Positions 20,207-30,985 of a stretch of DNA of 64,000 bases are shown one piece after another (position 1 is the first letter of the stretch; each line of letters begins with the position of its first letter). Source of the stretch: Nodosilinea sp. WJT8-NPBG4 (GTDB lineage Bacteria > Cyanobacteriota > Cyanobacteriia > Phormidesmidales > Phormidesmidaceae); assembly GCA_019359285.1 (NCBI GenBank), contig JAHHHQ010000056.1, positions 1 to 64,000 on the forward strand, written 5' to 3'. The notes under the pieces were generated by a model. It did no database searches. It was not told the origin of the DNA and saw only the letters and a list, made by a program, of their open reading frames with translations. Position numbers and translations under genes: made by a program.

Positions 20207-21166
20207 TCACGCCCTTGCCGCCTGCGGCAGGGCTGGAGCCAGGACCCGGTCGATCTCCTGCAATACTTCAGAGCTGAGATCAACCCCAGAGGCAGCGGCA
20301 TTGTCAGCCACCTGTTCGGGACGGCTGGCTCCGATAATGGCCGATGTCACCCGCCGATCGCGTAGAATCCAGGCGAGGGCCAGCTGAGCCATGGAGAGGT
20401 TGAGCCCTTGGGCGATAGGCTGGAGGTTTTGCACGGCACTGAGAACGCGATCGCTCCTCAGCTCACTCATAAACCCATTCATTTTGTCGTTGGCAGCGCG
20501 GGAGTCTGAGGGCGGCGGCGCTCCAGGCTTGTATTTGCCGGTGAGCACTCCTTGGGCTAGGGGCGACCAGACAATCTGCCCGATACCGTGGTCGGCACAG
20601 AGGGGAAATACTTCGGCCTCGGGCTGCCGCCACAGCATGGAGTATTGGGGCTGGCTAGAGACAAACTTTTCTACGTTGGGCAGGCCCAGCGCCGCCTGAA
20701 TCTGGGCGGGGCTCCATTCGCTAAAGCCGATATAGCGGGCCTTGCCCTGCTGCACCACCTCGGTGAGGGCGGTCATGGTTTCTTCAAGCGGCGTGTTGGG
20801 GTCGTAGCGATGGCACTGGTAGAGGTCGACATAGTCGGTGCCCAAACGCTGCAAAGAAGCGTCGATTTGTTTGTGAATTTGCGCCGCTGACAGCCCCTTG
20901 TCGCTTGGCGACATGGGGAAAAAGACCTTGGTGGCCAGCACGTAGGAGCTGCGCCCGCGCCCTCGCAATACCTCCCCTAAAAACGACTCAGCGGCCCCGC
21001 GTCCGTAGACATTGGCCGTATCAATGAAGTTAATGCCGACATCAAAAGCCTTGTGTACGCAGGCTTCCGCCTGCTGCCGCTCGACCCCACCGCCGTAGGT
21101 CAACCACGACCCCAGGGCCAGCTCCGAGACGGTGAGGTCGCTGTCTCCCAACTGCCGGTACTTCAT
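20207..21166 (-). CDS. Aldo/keto reductase (Kv-beta-like)
   Basis: MKYRQLGDSDLTVSELALGSW, NFIDTANVYGRGAAE, TDYVDLYQCHRYD motifs. Confidence 0.92.
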   Translation of the reverse strand: MKYRQLGDSDLTVSELALGSWLTYGGGVERQQAEACVHKAFDVGINFIDTANVYGRGAAESFLGEVLRGRGRSSYVLATKVFFPMSPSDKGLSAAQIHKQIDASLQRLGTDYVDLYQCHRYDPNTPLEETMTALTEVVQQGKARYIGFSEWSPAQIQAALGLPNVEKFVSSQPQYSMLWRQPEAEVFPLCADHGIGQIVWSPLAQGVLTGKYKPGAPPPSDSRAANDKMNGFMSELRSDRVLSAVQNLQPIAQGLNLSMAQLALAWILRDRRVTSAIIGASRPEQVADNAAASGVDLSSEVLQEIDRVLAPALPQAARA

Positions 21167-21381
21167 CTTGAATCTCCTTCATCCATCGAATTGAGACAAA
21201 ATCTAGAATTCTAGGCTTGAGTGGACTGGGTTAGTTGCCGGCTTTAACCGTCAACGTTTCTGAGCAACGGGGCTGGGTGACCAATAGAACCCGTGCAAGA
21301 CTTGCTCTGTCGACGGGTTTAGATTATGCCAACCAGCCTATCCGTCCCTCAGCGTTAGCTCGACAGGCATTCTGCCGTCAG

Positions 21382-22332
21382 TTAGGTTCGGTTCCCAAAT
21401 ATGAGTTTGAGCAGCCAATCCGACAAGCTGGGCACGGTGAGGTGGTTAAAGTCTCCCTTCACCTGCTCATAGCCCGGCATGGGTTCAAACAGACCATCTG
21501 GAGCCTGGGGAGCTTTAAGATCGTCGGTGCGCTGACCGCGAAAGCCAACTAAGTTGAGAGCAACGTCCATCAGTCCGGGCGACAACCGCTGGCCCCAGTC
21601 GAGCAAGCGACCGACATCCCCTACGATATAGTCACGAATTGGGTTCTCAGCAGCATAGAGAATGGCGTCGGTGACCAGGCTCGGGTCGTAGTAGGGCGGA
21701 ATGCCTGTGGGCTTGACGCCGACTTTGGTGCGCATGTGGTTGTAAAAGGGAGTGTTGATCACCGCTGGCTTAATGCTGGTGACATTGATGGCAGCTCCTT
21801 CATGCTCTAGCTCTACCCGCAGCGATTCGAGAAAGCCCTCTAACCCGTGCTTAGCCGTGGAGTAGGGGCTCTGCAACGGCAGTGCCCGCCGCCCCTCCAT
21901 GGACGAAATGGCGATCAGCGAACCTCGTCCCGCTTGTTTTAGGTGAGGCAAGGCCACCTTTGCCCCGTAAACCTGACCCATCAGGGTAACGTCAATCACC
22001 CGGCGAAATTCTTCAATGGTCATGGTTTCGAAGGGGGCGAGGATGCCAGCGGCAGCGCAGTGCACCCAGGTGTCGATGCGGCCAAAACTAGCGATCGCGG
22101 CATCGGCGATCGCGCTGACCTGCTCAAATTGGGCTACATCGGCAGTGACGGCGATCGCCTCTCCGCCTAGCTGCTGGATTTCTTTTACCAGCGACGCTAA
22201 TCCGCTCTCGTTGCGTGCCGCCACGACAACTTTAGCGCCGCGCTGGGTCAACTTCAGGGCAGCATCGCGACCGATACCGCTAGAGGCCCCCACTACAACG
22301 ACAACCTGCTGGTTAAGTGGTTTAAGCTCCAT
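21382..22332 (-). CDS. Short-chain dehydrogenase/reductase
   Basis: VVVVGASSGIGRDAA; YSTAKHGLEGF catalytic YxxxK. Confidence 0.93.
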   Translation of the reverse strand: MELKPLNQQVVVVVGASSGIGRDAALKLTQRGAKVVVAARNESGLASLVKEIQQLGGEAIAVTADVAQFEQVSAIADAAIASFGRIDTWVHCAAAGILAPFETMTIEEFRRVIDVTLMGQVYGAKVALPHLKQAGRGSLIAISSMEGRRALPLQSPYSTAKHGLEGFLESLRVELEHEGAAINVTSIKPAVINTPFYNHMRTKVGVKPTGIPPYYDPSLVTDAILYAAENPIRDYIVGDVGRLLDWGQRLSPGLMDVALNLVGFRGQRTDDLKAPQAPDGLFEPMPGYEQVKGDFNHLTVPSLSDWLLKLIFGNRT

Positions 22333-22492
22333 GAAAAATCTCTACACTTCCTTAAATTAGGGCCTCGGACCAAATCTTGAAGTCAACCACCCCCATCGCC
22401 AAAAGAGGCCACGTTATGAAATCAAACGGGGTTTGCCCCAATGGGTTTGGGGGCAGTCAAACTAGCCTAGGATTGAATTGATACAAACTCCG

Positions 22493-23071
22493 TTAGGACA
22501 CGTGGGTTTCACCCGGCCCTACAATCCCTACCTTATGGCGGAACATTAGCTCACCGCCAAACCAACCACTGGCCAGTAGCAGTACCGACACCACCAAAGA
22601 CAACACGAAGCCAGTTGGCAAAATAGCCGTCTCTGGGTTGCCCAACCGCAGCGCAAAGTTGCCAATACTCAATACCAACACCGCCACGTTTAGCCCCATG
22701 TGCAACCAGCCCGCCTGACGTTTGCGCGCCCTGGGAATGCGGACGAAGTCAAACATGCCAATTACGGCGGCGGCGACCCCAGACAGCAGCCCCACCCCTA
22801 GCAGCCAAATCGACGCCTGAGCCCAAAATTCACCTTTGGTTAGCCAGTAGCCCAAGTCGGTACCAGCCACGCCGCTGAGAAATGCGATCGGAAAAATTAC
22901 AATAATCGGATGAATGGGGTGGCCCAAAATAGCGACAGTGCTGGTGATGCCAGTGCCGTGATATTCTGTGGCGCGACTGTCAATCAGCGGTGGAATATTT
23001 GGGTAGGGAACGTCACCACCCTGCTGATTTTGTTGAGTTTCTCGTGTTTCCATGCTGCCTCTTAGGTACAA
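22493..23071 (-). CDS. DUF2231-like membrane protein
   Basis: GHPIHPIIVIFPIAFLSGVAGTDLGYWLT and four TM segments. Confidence 0.75.
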   Translation of the reverse strand: MYLRGSMETRETQQNQQGGDVPYPNIPPLIDSRATEYHGTGITSTVAILGHPIHPIIVIFPIAFLSGVAGTDLGYWLTKGEFWAQASIWLLGVGLLSGVAAAVIGMFDFVRIPRARKRQAGWLHMGLNVAVLVLSIGNFALRLGNPETAILPTGFVLSLVVSVLLLASGWFGGELMFRHKVGIVGPGETHVS

Positions 23072-23569
23072 AACTATACTGTCAATACTCAGCGATCTGC
23101 TGAATTCGTAATGTTAACATTGCTCAAAACCACCAGGATGTCAGTCATTTCGCTCCTGCCAGGAGAAACGGAAAAATCTGTGGATTGACCGAATCCAGGC
23201 AGTACGTTTGTCAGTGAAGGGTAAGACGTGTCGTTGCTAACTCAAAACATCTCCGTCTTGCCCTTACCCGTTTTGACGCAGGCACAGTGCTCAGCCTCCA
23301 AAATTTTGAAGGTAGGAGCTATTTCCTAGCAAAGATTGATAGCCGTTGCTATCCCACTTCGGCTAGGGCTGACTAGGTAGGGTCTTCAACACAAAATGTT
23401 GAAGCTGTGGAGTAGCTCAAGGGTAACCCCTGCTCTACCAGGAGTCTAATCACTGGCCCAGTCTATTTCGTCTTCCTTGGGGAGTATCTGCCTATTCCCT
23501 AGGGAGGAATAAGCAGCGGCAGCAATACCATACCTTAAGGATAGGTTTCAAGATTCTGCTCTACAGGTG

Positions 23570-23605
23570 AAGATGTGGCAAAAACATAACTTTTTGCCAC
23601 ATCTT
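23570..23605 (-). terminator. Intrinsic terminator downstream of the alpha-amylase gene
   Basis: aagatgtggcaaaaa cataac tttttgccacatctt, 15-bp perfect stem. Confidence 0.7.
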
Positions 23606-23710
23606 TGCGTCTTTTGAAAAATCAAGCCTTGAATCTGTCCCTATGTTCAGCGAGGTCGAAGAAGCGAAATCAGTTACTCGGACTACAATTGTTTCCTTCG
23701 CAGCAGCCCT

Positions 23711-25360
23711 CTAAACTAGTACTTTTGCTTCGTATTCGGGTAGGTCCGTTACCCAAACACCATCATGGACTTCGACATCGTAGTCGCTAATCCATTCGTG
23801 CCATGTACTTCCTTGAGGAAAGTTTTGGACTTCGTAGTCAGCTAGATATTGGTCTGAGAAATTGATGACAACAACAACACGCGCTCCCTCATCGTTCCAG
23901 CGAATATAGGCCAGCACTTTAGAGTCTGGATCCTCGTAGAAGAATTCTACATTTTCGGTACGCAGAGCATGGTTGTCTTTGCGCAGATTAATCAGCCCTC
24001 GGTAGTGCTGCATTAGGTCGTGGTTGCGATCGTTCTTCAGCAGTGACCAGTCAATCTTGGCTGATTCTAAGGTTTTGGGCTGGTGGGCTCCAAACTCTTC
24101 TCCCATCCAGATCAAGGGCACGCCCATAGCGGTCATCACCAAAACAGCTCCCAGTTTCGCTCGCTTAAAGGCGGTTTCGTCGAAGATTTCATGGTTGGCA
24201 AGCTGCACCATTAAGCGATCGTGATCGTGGTTGCTCAGGTAGTTAATGGCGTTGACAGCCCCTTGATAGCCCGATCGCTTGGCATCAACTAACTCTTTAA
24301 CGGTTTCTATATCAGTCTCGTCTCCCCACAGCACGGGCCGCAGCTGATGCAGAAATCCATCGCGCCAGCAAGCATCGAGGGGTCCTTCTAAATTGGTGGC
24401 ATCGGGAGATTCGGGAATGAGTTCTCCGATGTTGTAGAAGGGTTTGGGCTGAGCCTGCCTGCTTGTTTCATCAGTGAGCTGTCCCAGAAACTCAAAGTGG
24501 CCCATTTGACTGACGGCATCAAATCGAAAACCGTCGATGTGATACTCCGCAATCCAGAAATGCAGAACGTCTTTGACGAACTCCTGAGCGGGGCATAGAT
24601 TCAAGTTTTCGTCGTAGTGATCGTAATCGAACTCTGGTCCCCAATTTTGTTCAGGGTCTTTAGGTTCGCTCCGATACCAATAGTTGTAATCAATTTTTGT
24701 CAGCGGCGCCTCGGAGCCCGAATGGTTGAGAATAATATCTAGAATGACTCGAATACCCCGAGCATGGCACTCATCTACTAAATGTTTGAAGTCTTTGCTG
24801 CTGCCATAGGCTGACTCTACTGCGAAATAATGGTGAGTGTTGTAACCCCAACCCTGCTCACCGGGAAATTCTTGGATTGGCATCAGCTCAATGGCATTGA
24901 TCCCTAGCTCGCAGAGGTAGTCAAGCTTTTCGGTAATATGCTCAAGCTGTCCGCGCAGATTGGAATCATCCTCTCCGCCAGAAAAATCGCTAACTAAAAT
25001 TTCGTAGATAATCAGCTCTTCGTTTTGTGGTAGCGCTTTATCGTCATGATGCCAAACATAATCGTCAACTATAGGTGCGCCGTCTTTAACACGCAAAACA
25101 GCGGTTTGATTGCTCTCGTCTACGTGACTAGCTTTCGGATCCATGACCTCAATCCACTGATCGGGTTCTAGAAAAAAGCTTTTAGACTGAACCCGAAACT
25201 TGTAGTCGTAGTGACCATCGTCTAAGTCAACTTGGGCACGAAAATAGCCGTCTTCTCCTTTCTCCATAGGGATATCTTCGCCCTTGGTAAAGGAACCAGT
25301 CAAAACTGCGCCCTTGTTATAGGGAGCGAACAGCTTAAACTCAACGGAGGCCATAACCAC
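23711..25360 (-). CDS. Alpha-amylase family glycoside hydrolase (GH13) with N-terminal CBM48-like region
   Basis: GYNTHHYFAVESAYGS, VILDIILNHSG, GFRFDAVSQMG, YLSNHDHD motifs. Confidence 0.9.
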   Translation of the reverse strand: MVMASVEFKLFAPYNKGAVLTGSFTKGEDIPMEKGEDGYFRAQVDLDDGHYDYKFRVQSKSFFLEPDQWIEVMDPKASHVDESNQTAVLRVKDGAPIVDDYVWHHDDKALPQNEELIIYEILVSDFSGGEDDSNLRGQLEHITEKLDYLCELGINAIELMPIQEFPGEQGWGYNTHHYFAVESAYGSSKDFKHLVDECHARGIRVILDIILNHSGSEAPLTKIDYNYWYRSEPKDPEQNWGPEFDYDHYDENLNLCPAQEFVKDVLHFWIAEYHIDGFRFDAVSQMGHFEFLGQLTDETSRQAQPKPFYNIGELIPESPDATNLEGPLDACWRDGFLHQLRPVLWGDETDIETVKELVDAKRSGYQGAVNAINYLSNHDHDRLMVQLANHEIFDETAFKRAKLGAVLVMTAMGVPLIWMGEEFGAHQPKTLESAKIDWSLLKNDRNHDLMQHYRGLINLRKDNHALRTENVEFFYEDPDSKVLAYIRWNDEGARVVVVINFSDQYLADYEVQNFPQGSTWHEWISDYDVEVHDGVWVTDLPEYEAKVLV

Positions 25361-25566
25361 ACCTTTTTCTTCTTAATATGTCTTAATGTGATGATAAAGC
25401 CTCTGTTTTTTTACCTATCCTTGGGCAGAAATTACTTGTGTCGCCTTTCCCTGAGGTTGGTATAGCGAACTGGGGCCAACTACCATAGTTAAGGTGTTGG
25501 GCTAGAGCCGTGCTCACACTGTTGGTTGGTGTGGCACGGCATAATGAGGTCATTCTACGGATTGGG

Positions 25567-26073
25567 TTAATCAGTCTTTGCCATCAGGGTTTGAACGGCA
25601 GTGGTTATCTCTGGGATTGCGATCGCAAGTGACGCAAACGTTGCCAGCGTCGCTACTTGGCAGTACTCACACAGGGCCTTGTTCTCTGCCCATTCTTCCC
25701 GCGCTAGTTCCGCAGTCAAAAAGGCATCAAACAAAAGTTTAGCCCCCATCGCTAAAGGAATCAGCGGCTGCTCTCGCACTCGGTTTTCGCCGCCCATCGA
25801 GGCTAGCCAGGCGGTAATACCGTAGTTGACCGTCATCAATGGTCCATCGGGGCTATTGAAGCGGCTGTAGGCGTACTCAGAAGCATCGACCTTATTAGCA
25901 TCAAAAAGCGGGCCGGGTAGGCTGGGTAGCTCTTTGACTACCCCGGTTTGGTATAGGGTAATGACTTCTCCGATCGCTGCCCCCAGCATGGACAAGCCGA
26001 TGATCTGACGGCGTCTCTCTAGATCGGGGCTGCTCCCTTTGCGGAGTTCGTGACTCAATTGTGTTGGATTCAT
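25567..26073 (-). CDS. Vitamin K epoxide reductase-like membrane protein
   Basis: 168 aa with CEYC motif in a C-terminal hydrophobic region (LCEYCQVATLATFASLAI). Confidence 0.5.
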   Translation of the reverse strand: MNPTQLSHELRKGSSPDLERRRQIIGLSMLGAAIGEVITLYQTGVVKELPSLPGPLFDANKVDASEYAYSRFNSPDGPLMTVNYGITAWLASMGGENRVREQPLIPLAMGAKLLFDAFLTAELAREEWAENKALCEYCQVATLATFASLAIAIPEITTAVQTLMAKTD

Positions 26074-26297
26074 GGGTTTGTTGAGGTTTAGGGTTTAAGG
26101 ACAATGAAAAAAGGAGAATTTTGACTTTTAATTGCTCATTTTTGAGCTTTTTGTTCAAAGCCTAAACTCAGAAATCAAGCTGGTGAGTTTCTAAACTTTG
26201 ATGATTTCCAAAATGAGAAAATTTGAGGGAATACCAAAGTTTAGAGAAGGTAACTTGATTCCTTAAAGGAACTTTAAAGCAACTTTTCGATTCAGGT

Positions 26298-26846
26298 CTA
26301 AGGCTTAGGGTAGACGCCCCAGGTTTGAATATTGTGTTTTATCAGGAGTGGCTCGACCTGGTTAAGGTTGTCCTGGGAGCCATCTATTACCACCATAAAA
26401 TCTTCGCCAAGGAGGCGATCGCTAGCAGCTCCGACCTGATCTTCAGGAAGGCCTAAAGACTTCAGTCTCTCCTTTAAGTTCATGAGTGCGACGGCTCCTG
26501 CCCCTTGCCCAGCCATAACAGTTAAAAAAGCCGTGCCAAGGGCACCGACAGCGATCACAGTCCCAGCGCCTGGTATCGCTAGACTGCTCAACCCACCTAG
26601 CAATCCGCCCCAAAGGGCACCCGTCAAAGCGTCCTCTGACCAGCGCTGGGAGGCATTGATATCCTGGCCCTTGACTCGATGGCCTGTGGTTGCCCCTCCT
26701 GCTACCACATCATTTTTTAGCTGCTTAGCTAAAATCGACACGTGATTCATGGCAAAGCCAGTCTTTTCTAGGGCTCTAACCGCTTGCTCTGCCTGGTCTT
26801 CCTGAGAGAAAAAACCAATGCCTCTATGGGTAAGTTGTGCTGCCAT
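26298..26846 (-). CDS. General stress protein 17M-like, Gly/Ala-rich membrane region
   Basis: RGIGFFSQEDQAEQAVRALEKTGFAMNHVSILAKQ then glycine-rich hydrophobic core; start at 26846 preferred (AGGAG upstream). Confidence 0.65.
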   Translation of the reverse strand: MAAQLTHRGIGFFSQEDQAEQAVRALEKTGFAMNHVSILAKQLKNDVVAGGATTGHRVKGQDINASQRWSEDALTGALWGGLLGGLSSLAIPGAGTVIAVGALGTAFLTVMAGQGAGAVALMNLKERLKSLGLPEDQVGAASDRLLGEDFMVVIDGSQDNLNQVEPLLIKHNIQTWGVYPKP

Positions 26847-27217
26847 TAGGTCTCCTAACCAACCAAATGCAGGCATTGTGTGTGTGCCTGGCTTCATCCT
26901 TTGCCTTTTGCCAGCAATCCTCATCAGCCCGCAGATACAGTCTTTTTTGGGTTCAAGAGTGGTTCTTTAAAGCCTTTGGCGATCGCTCAATCACCTTTCT
27001 CTAACTGATTTCCTTAACCCTCTCACCTAAGTTCTTAAGCATTGGTGTGGTGGTCTTTTTCTAACTAAAGGCAGAGCCGCATCTATGTCTAATCTGCCTC
27101 ACCTGTCAGAGGCTAAACTCGGCTCTGGTGCTTAGGCTGAAGGCATTGATCCCCGTGGATTGCCCTGCTGTGGAGAGCAGCTGCGATCGCAATGTCAGTC
27201 GTCTTGGAGTTCACACC

Positions 27218-28381
27218 ATGACTGCGTCTCAAACTTCAGTTGGCGATCGTCCTGTCTCAGAAGGGGTTCAATCCTCCCCAGAAAACCGAATACGCTACGC
27301 GGTGGTGGGGCTTGGCTGGTTTGCCCAGGCCGCAGCCTTACCCTCCTTCCCCAATTCTGAAAACTCCGAAGTCGTGGCCTTAGTGTCTGACGATCCCGCC
27401 AAGCTGCAAGAACTTAGCCAGAACTATGGAATTCAGCATACCTACAGCTATGAAGAATACGAAGATTGCCTCAGAAGTGGAGCCGTAGATGCCGTCTATA
27501 TCGCGTTGCCCGACCATCTGCACTGTGAGTACACTGTGCGGGCAGCAAACCAGGGCATTCACGTGCTGTGCGAAAAACCGATGGCCACCACCGTAGCTGA
27601 AGGTGAGCGCATGATTCAGGCCTGCCAAAGCAACGGCGTCAAGCTAATGATTGCCTACCGACTCCATCTTGACCCAGCCAATATGCAAGCCGTTGAGATC
27701 GTCCAATCAGGGCAAATTGGGCAACCTCGCATTTTTAATTCCGTCTTCTCGCAACAAGTTAAGGGAGACAATATTCGGCTTCGACAAGCAACCGGCGGTG
27801 GTGCCTTAGAAGACATCGGCATCTACTGCATTAACGCTGCCCGATATTTGTTTCACTCTGAACCCGTTGAAGTGCTTGCTATGGCGGCCAATAACAGCGA
27901 AGAGCGGTTTCGTGAAGTCGACGAAATGATCAGTGTCATACTCCGCTTTCCCGATCAGCAACTGGCAAACTTTACCGTCAGTTTTGGGGCTAGTCCCGTT
28001 TCGACCTATCACATCATTGGCACCAAGGGCGATCTGCGGCTCGAGTCGGCCTATGCGTGGGATGCAGAAATCACCCACCACTTAACCATTAATAACGAAT
28101 CCTCCCAGCAGATCTTTGATCCCCATAGCCAGCTGGCCGCTGAGTTTACCTATTTCTCCAACTGCATTATGCAGAACAAAGACCCGGAGCCTTCGGGGAT
28201 AGAAGGGCTTAACGATATCCGCATCATCCATGCCCTGCATGGATCCATTCGGCAAGGTAAACCCGTCGTTCTTGACCAGATGGATTTTGTCCCGCACCCA
28301 ACAGCTGACCTCATCACGGTTCGTCCAACCAATGCAGACCACGCCGACCTTATCCATGCGGCTAGCCCAGAGGATAGCTAA
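27218..28381 (+). CDS. Gfo/Idh/MocA family oxidoreductase
   Basis: RYAVVGLGWFAQAAALPSF; VYIALPDHLHCEYTVRAANQGIHVLCEKPMA. ORF track start 27128; ATG at 27218 is more plausible. Confidence 0.92.
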   Translation: MTASQTSVGDRPVSEGVQSSPENRIRYAVVGLGWFAQAAALPSFPNSENSEVVALVSDDPAKLQELSQNYGIQHTYSYEEYEDCLRSGAVDAVYIALPDHLHCEYTVRAANQGIHVLCEKPMATTVAEGERMIQACQSNGVKLMIAYRLHLDPANMQAVEIVQSGQIGQPRIFNSVFSQQVKGDNIRLRQATGGGALEDIGIYCINAARYLFHSEPVEVLAMAANNSEERFREVDEMISVILRFPDQQLANFTVSFGASPVSTYHIIGTKGDLRLESAYAWDAEITHHLTINNESSQQIFDPHSQLAAEFTYFSNCIMQNKDPEPSGIEGLNDIRIIHALHGSIRQGKPVVLDQMDFVPHPTADLITVRPTNADHADLIHAASPEDS

Positions 28382-28461
28382 GGTGATTTAGTTAAGTCGT
28401 TTTAAGTCTCAAATTGACTGCACTCAAAGCCAAAATTTTATTTTTCACTAAGGAATAAACT

Positions 28462-28680
28462 ATGCTTACTAATCAACCCACCTTTCATGACGAGCAAAGC
28501 TTGGCAGACGCGGCAGAAGATCTCGGCAATCAGGCTTTACAGCAGGGGTTAATCCACAGCTTTGTCGTGCGCCACTTTGCCGACTCCCGGCAATTCTATA
28601 TTCCCGATGAGCACCAAGAGCCGCTCACGCCAGAGCAAGCCTATTTGCAATTCAAGGCGCTGGTAACATCATCAGACTAA
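28462..28680 (+). CDS. Hypothetical small protein (72 aa)
   Basis: Intact ORF with upstream AGGA, terminated by a strong hairpin downstream. Confidence 0.5.
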   Translation: MLTNQPTFHDEQSLADAAEDLGNQALQQGLIHSFVVRHFADSRQFYIPDEHQEPLTPEQAYLQFKALVTSSD

Positions 28681-28833
28681 CCCTAGCCTAACGAATTGAT
28701 AATTTCGCCAGTTTTCAGTGGAGGCAGCTTCATGAAATAGTGCAAGCGTTCTCGTTCCTTGTCTAAAATTTTTGCTATACAGAGGTAATTAACCGCTGCT
28801 ATAGCACTCGTAAAATTAGCGTTATCACAAATA

Positions 28834-28870
28834 GCGCCGCTGAATGATATTCATTCAGCGGCGCTTTCTC
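28834..28870. terminator. Intrinsic terminator hairpin
   Basis: gcgccgctgaatga tat tcattcagcggcgc followed by TTTCTC; 14-bp perfect stem. Confidence 0.75.
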
Positions 28871-28902
28871 ATAGCGGATTGTTGCCAACTACGTCGTTGT
28901 CA

Positions 28903-29040
28903 CTATTCAGACACTTCGGACTCAGCTTCCTTTTTCTTTTCTTCCCGCTTCTTTTCCCCCTTTTCGTTAATGTTGTCGACAAACTCTGTAATGCGCTCTT
29001 CGTTCTTCTCGGCGTAAGACTTATGCTCTTTATCAGTCAT
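28903..29040 (-). CDS. 45-aa highly charged small protein (absent from ORF track)
   Basis: MTDKEHKSYAEKNEERITEFVDNINEKGEKKREEKKKEAESEVSE*; GAGG 8 nt upstream of ATG; hairpin 28834-28864 just downstream. Confidence 0.6.
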   Translation of the reverse strand: MTDKEHKSYAEKNEERITEFVDNINEKGEKKREEKKKEAESEVSE

Positions 29041-29540
29041 GAGATTAACCTCAGTAGTCAAAATATTCAGGTTTTAGTTTAGCGGCAGCCCTAAGCACTA
29101 CCCTCTACTCAATGAGTGATTTGATCCAAACAATGTTCTACCACAAGGACTAGTACCAATCGAAGTAATGAGTGGCTTACAAGAATTTCGCCTTGTTTCT
29201 GTCAGATAACTAAACTCTACATCCCCCATCTCACACGCTATCTGACCGCAAAGGGGTGAGAAGTCTCTAGATTTTCTGAAGAATATTCTTCAATTGATAA
29301 TTACTTAGGTTTAATTAATTGAGAAGATGCAGATTGCTAGCGATCGCTAACTTGACCAAACCCATTAAGGGCAACGCCTACGAACAGTACCTCACCATGA
29401 GATCTCCTCCTTTCTACAATTTATGATCCCTCTAATGAGCGATAAGGCTAATCGGCCAAAATCTATAGGATGTTAACTAACGCAGCGATCGCCAACTTTG
29501 CAATAGCTGTTGGCTTCGCACAACACGGAGGAAGCATAAT

Positions 29541-30278
29541 ATGGCTTCACAACACAGACGAGCGGTAGGTATTTTCTCCAACCGTCCTAAAACGGCATCG
29601 GCTTTACAGTCTCTTAGCGACTCAGGCTTTGCCATGAGTCACGTGTCGGTAATTGCTAAAGACTCCGAGCGGCAAAGCGCGATCGCAGGGGTTGAAGTAA
29701 CCGACGAGGCTGGCAACCATGCCGACAAAGCTGGTACCGTTGGCGCGGTGACAGGCGGTGTGTTGGGAGGGGTCACCGGTCTACTGGTGGGCCTTGGCAC
29801 ATTAGTTATTCCTGGCGTTGGCCCTGCCGTCCTGGCAGGAGAGGCCGCTGCGGTAATGTCTACGCTGATAGGCGGGGCTGCCGGAACTGCGGCTGGTGGT
29901 GTAGCGGGTGCATTAGTTGGTTTAGGCATTCCTGAGCACCGGGCCAAGCAATACCGCGATCGCATAGCCCAAGGCGAATATCTCGTTATGCTCAAAGACA
30001 CTGAGCCCGAAATTGCTCGGGCAGAACGCACCCTCAGGGCGGCGGGCATTGAAGATTGGGGAGTTTACGAGACTCCAGCCGATGCAGCTTACGCCAGAAG
30101 TGGTTCTCCCAACGCCACATTCAATGGGGCTGCTGATGTCACCCAAGGGCGAGGCAATCCTTACAACCGAGTCGACCATCCCATGGATGAAGCTTACCCT
30201 CACGACGATTCTCGTCGAGGAGGGGAGGTGCCCAAGGCAGCTGGATTGCCCCATGCCTCCAACCCCTTGGAGTCCTAA
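29541..30278 (+). CDS. General stress protein 17M-like, Gly/Ala-rich (paralog of 26298-26846)
   Basis: RAVGIFSNRPKTASALQSLSDSGFAMSHVSVIAKD plus glycine-zipper-like core; GGAGGA upstream of ATG. Confidence 0.7.
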   Translation: MASQHRRAVGIFSNRPKTASALQSLSDSGFAMSHVSVIAKDSERQSAIAGVEVTDEAGNHADKAGTVGAVTGGVLGGVTGLLVGLGTLVIPGVGPAVLAGEAAAVMSTLIGGAAGTAAGGVAGALVGLGIPEHRAKQYRDRIAQGEYLVMLKDTEPEIARAERTLRAAGIEDWGVYETPADAAYARSGSPNATFNGAADVTQGRGNPYNRVDHPMDEAYPHDDSRRGGEVPKAAGLPHASNPLES

Positions 30279-30376
30279 AACGTTGAAAGTTAGCAGCTAA
30301 AAGTTGGGAAATGGGCCATCCGGCCGCGCCCGTGGCTAGCACTGCTAAATGTGCTGTAGTTATTGAGGAAAAACCC

Positions 30377-30802
30377 GTGAATTTCTTAAAGTCTATCCGT
30401 CTTGGGGTAATTGCCCTGTGTTTGGGAGTAATTTTGCTCACCACTAGCGCCTGTGGTAGCGCCACTCAAACCAGTACCGCCCCCAAGCTATCGCCTACTA
30501 GTGCTTACAGTCAGCTCGAACGGGGCGACACCGCTAGCGGTGAAAGTTATGGGCGATGGGTCATGCAAACTGCAAAAGGACTAGTCAGCGATGCCTTTGT
30601 GCGTGACAACAACAAGCTTGGCGTTGTGATCTCACCCGATGTGCAGCCCCGCGAGGTAAAAACCTTAGCCCAGTCATTGGTGCAGGGGTTCCACAAAAAG
30701 TTTCCCAATCGGGATCTGAGCGTCTTGGTCTATGCACCTGACAAAGAGCTAATTTTGACTGCCAAATACGACGATACGACTCGGCAGGTTGAGTACCAAT
30801 AG
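30377..30802 (+). CDS. Putative lipoprotein
   Basis: GTG start with AGGA upstream; signal peptide NFLKSIRLGVIALCLGVILLTTSAC with lipobox TSAC. Confidence 0.6.
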   Translation: MNFLKSIRLGVIALCLGVILLTTSACGSATQTSTAPKLSPTSAYSQLERGDTASGESYGRWVMQTAKGLVSDAFVRDNNKLGVVISPDVQPREVKTLAQSLVQGFHKKFPNRDLSVLVYAPDKELILTAKYDDTTRQVEYQ

Positions 30803-30985
30803 GTGACGACACTCCTTGAGGGCGCGGTTAAATCGAGCTATCAGTCTCGAAAGCGCCCTTCACTGCAACATTCCTACGTTGCTCGAGGAAGGAAAGCTTT
30901 GAATATTGAGGTTTTCTTCAGTCTTGAAGCGCTGTGGAAACCAGTCAACTTGAAATCAAAAAACAAAAATTTGGAGAGTTACGCT

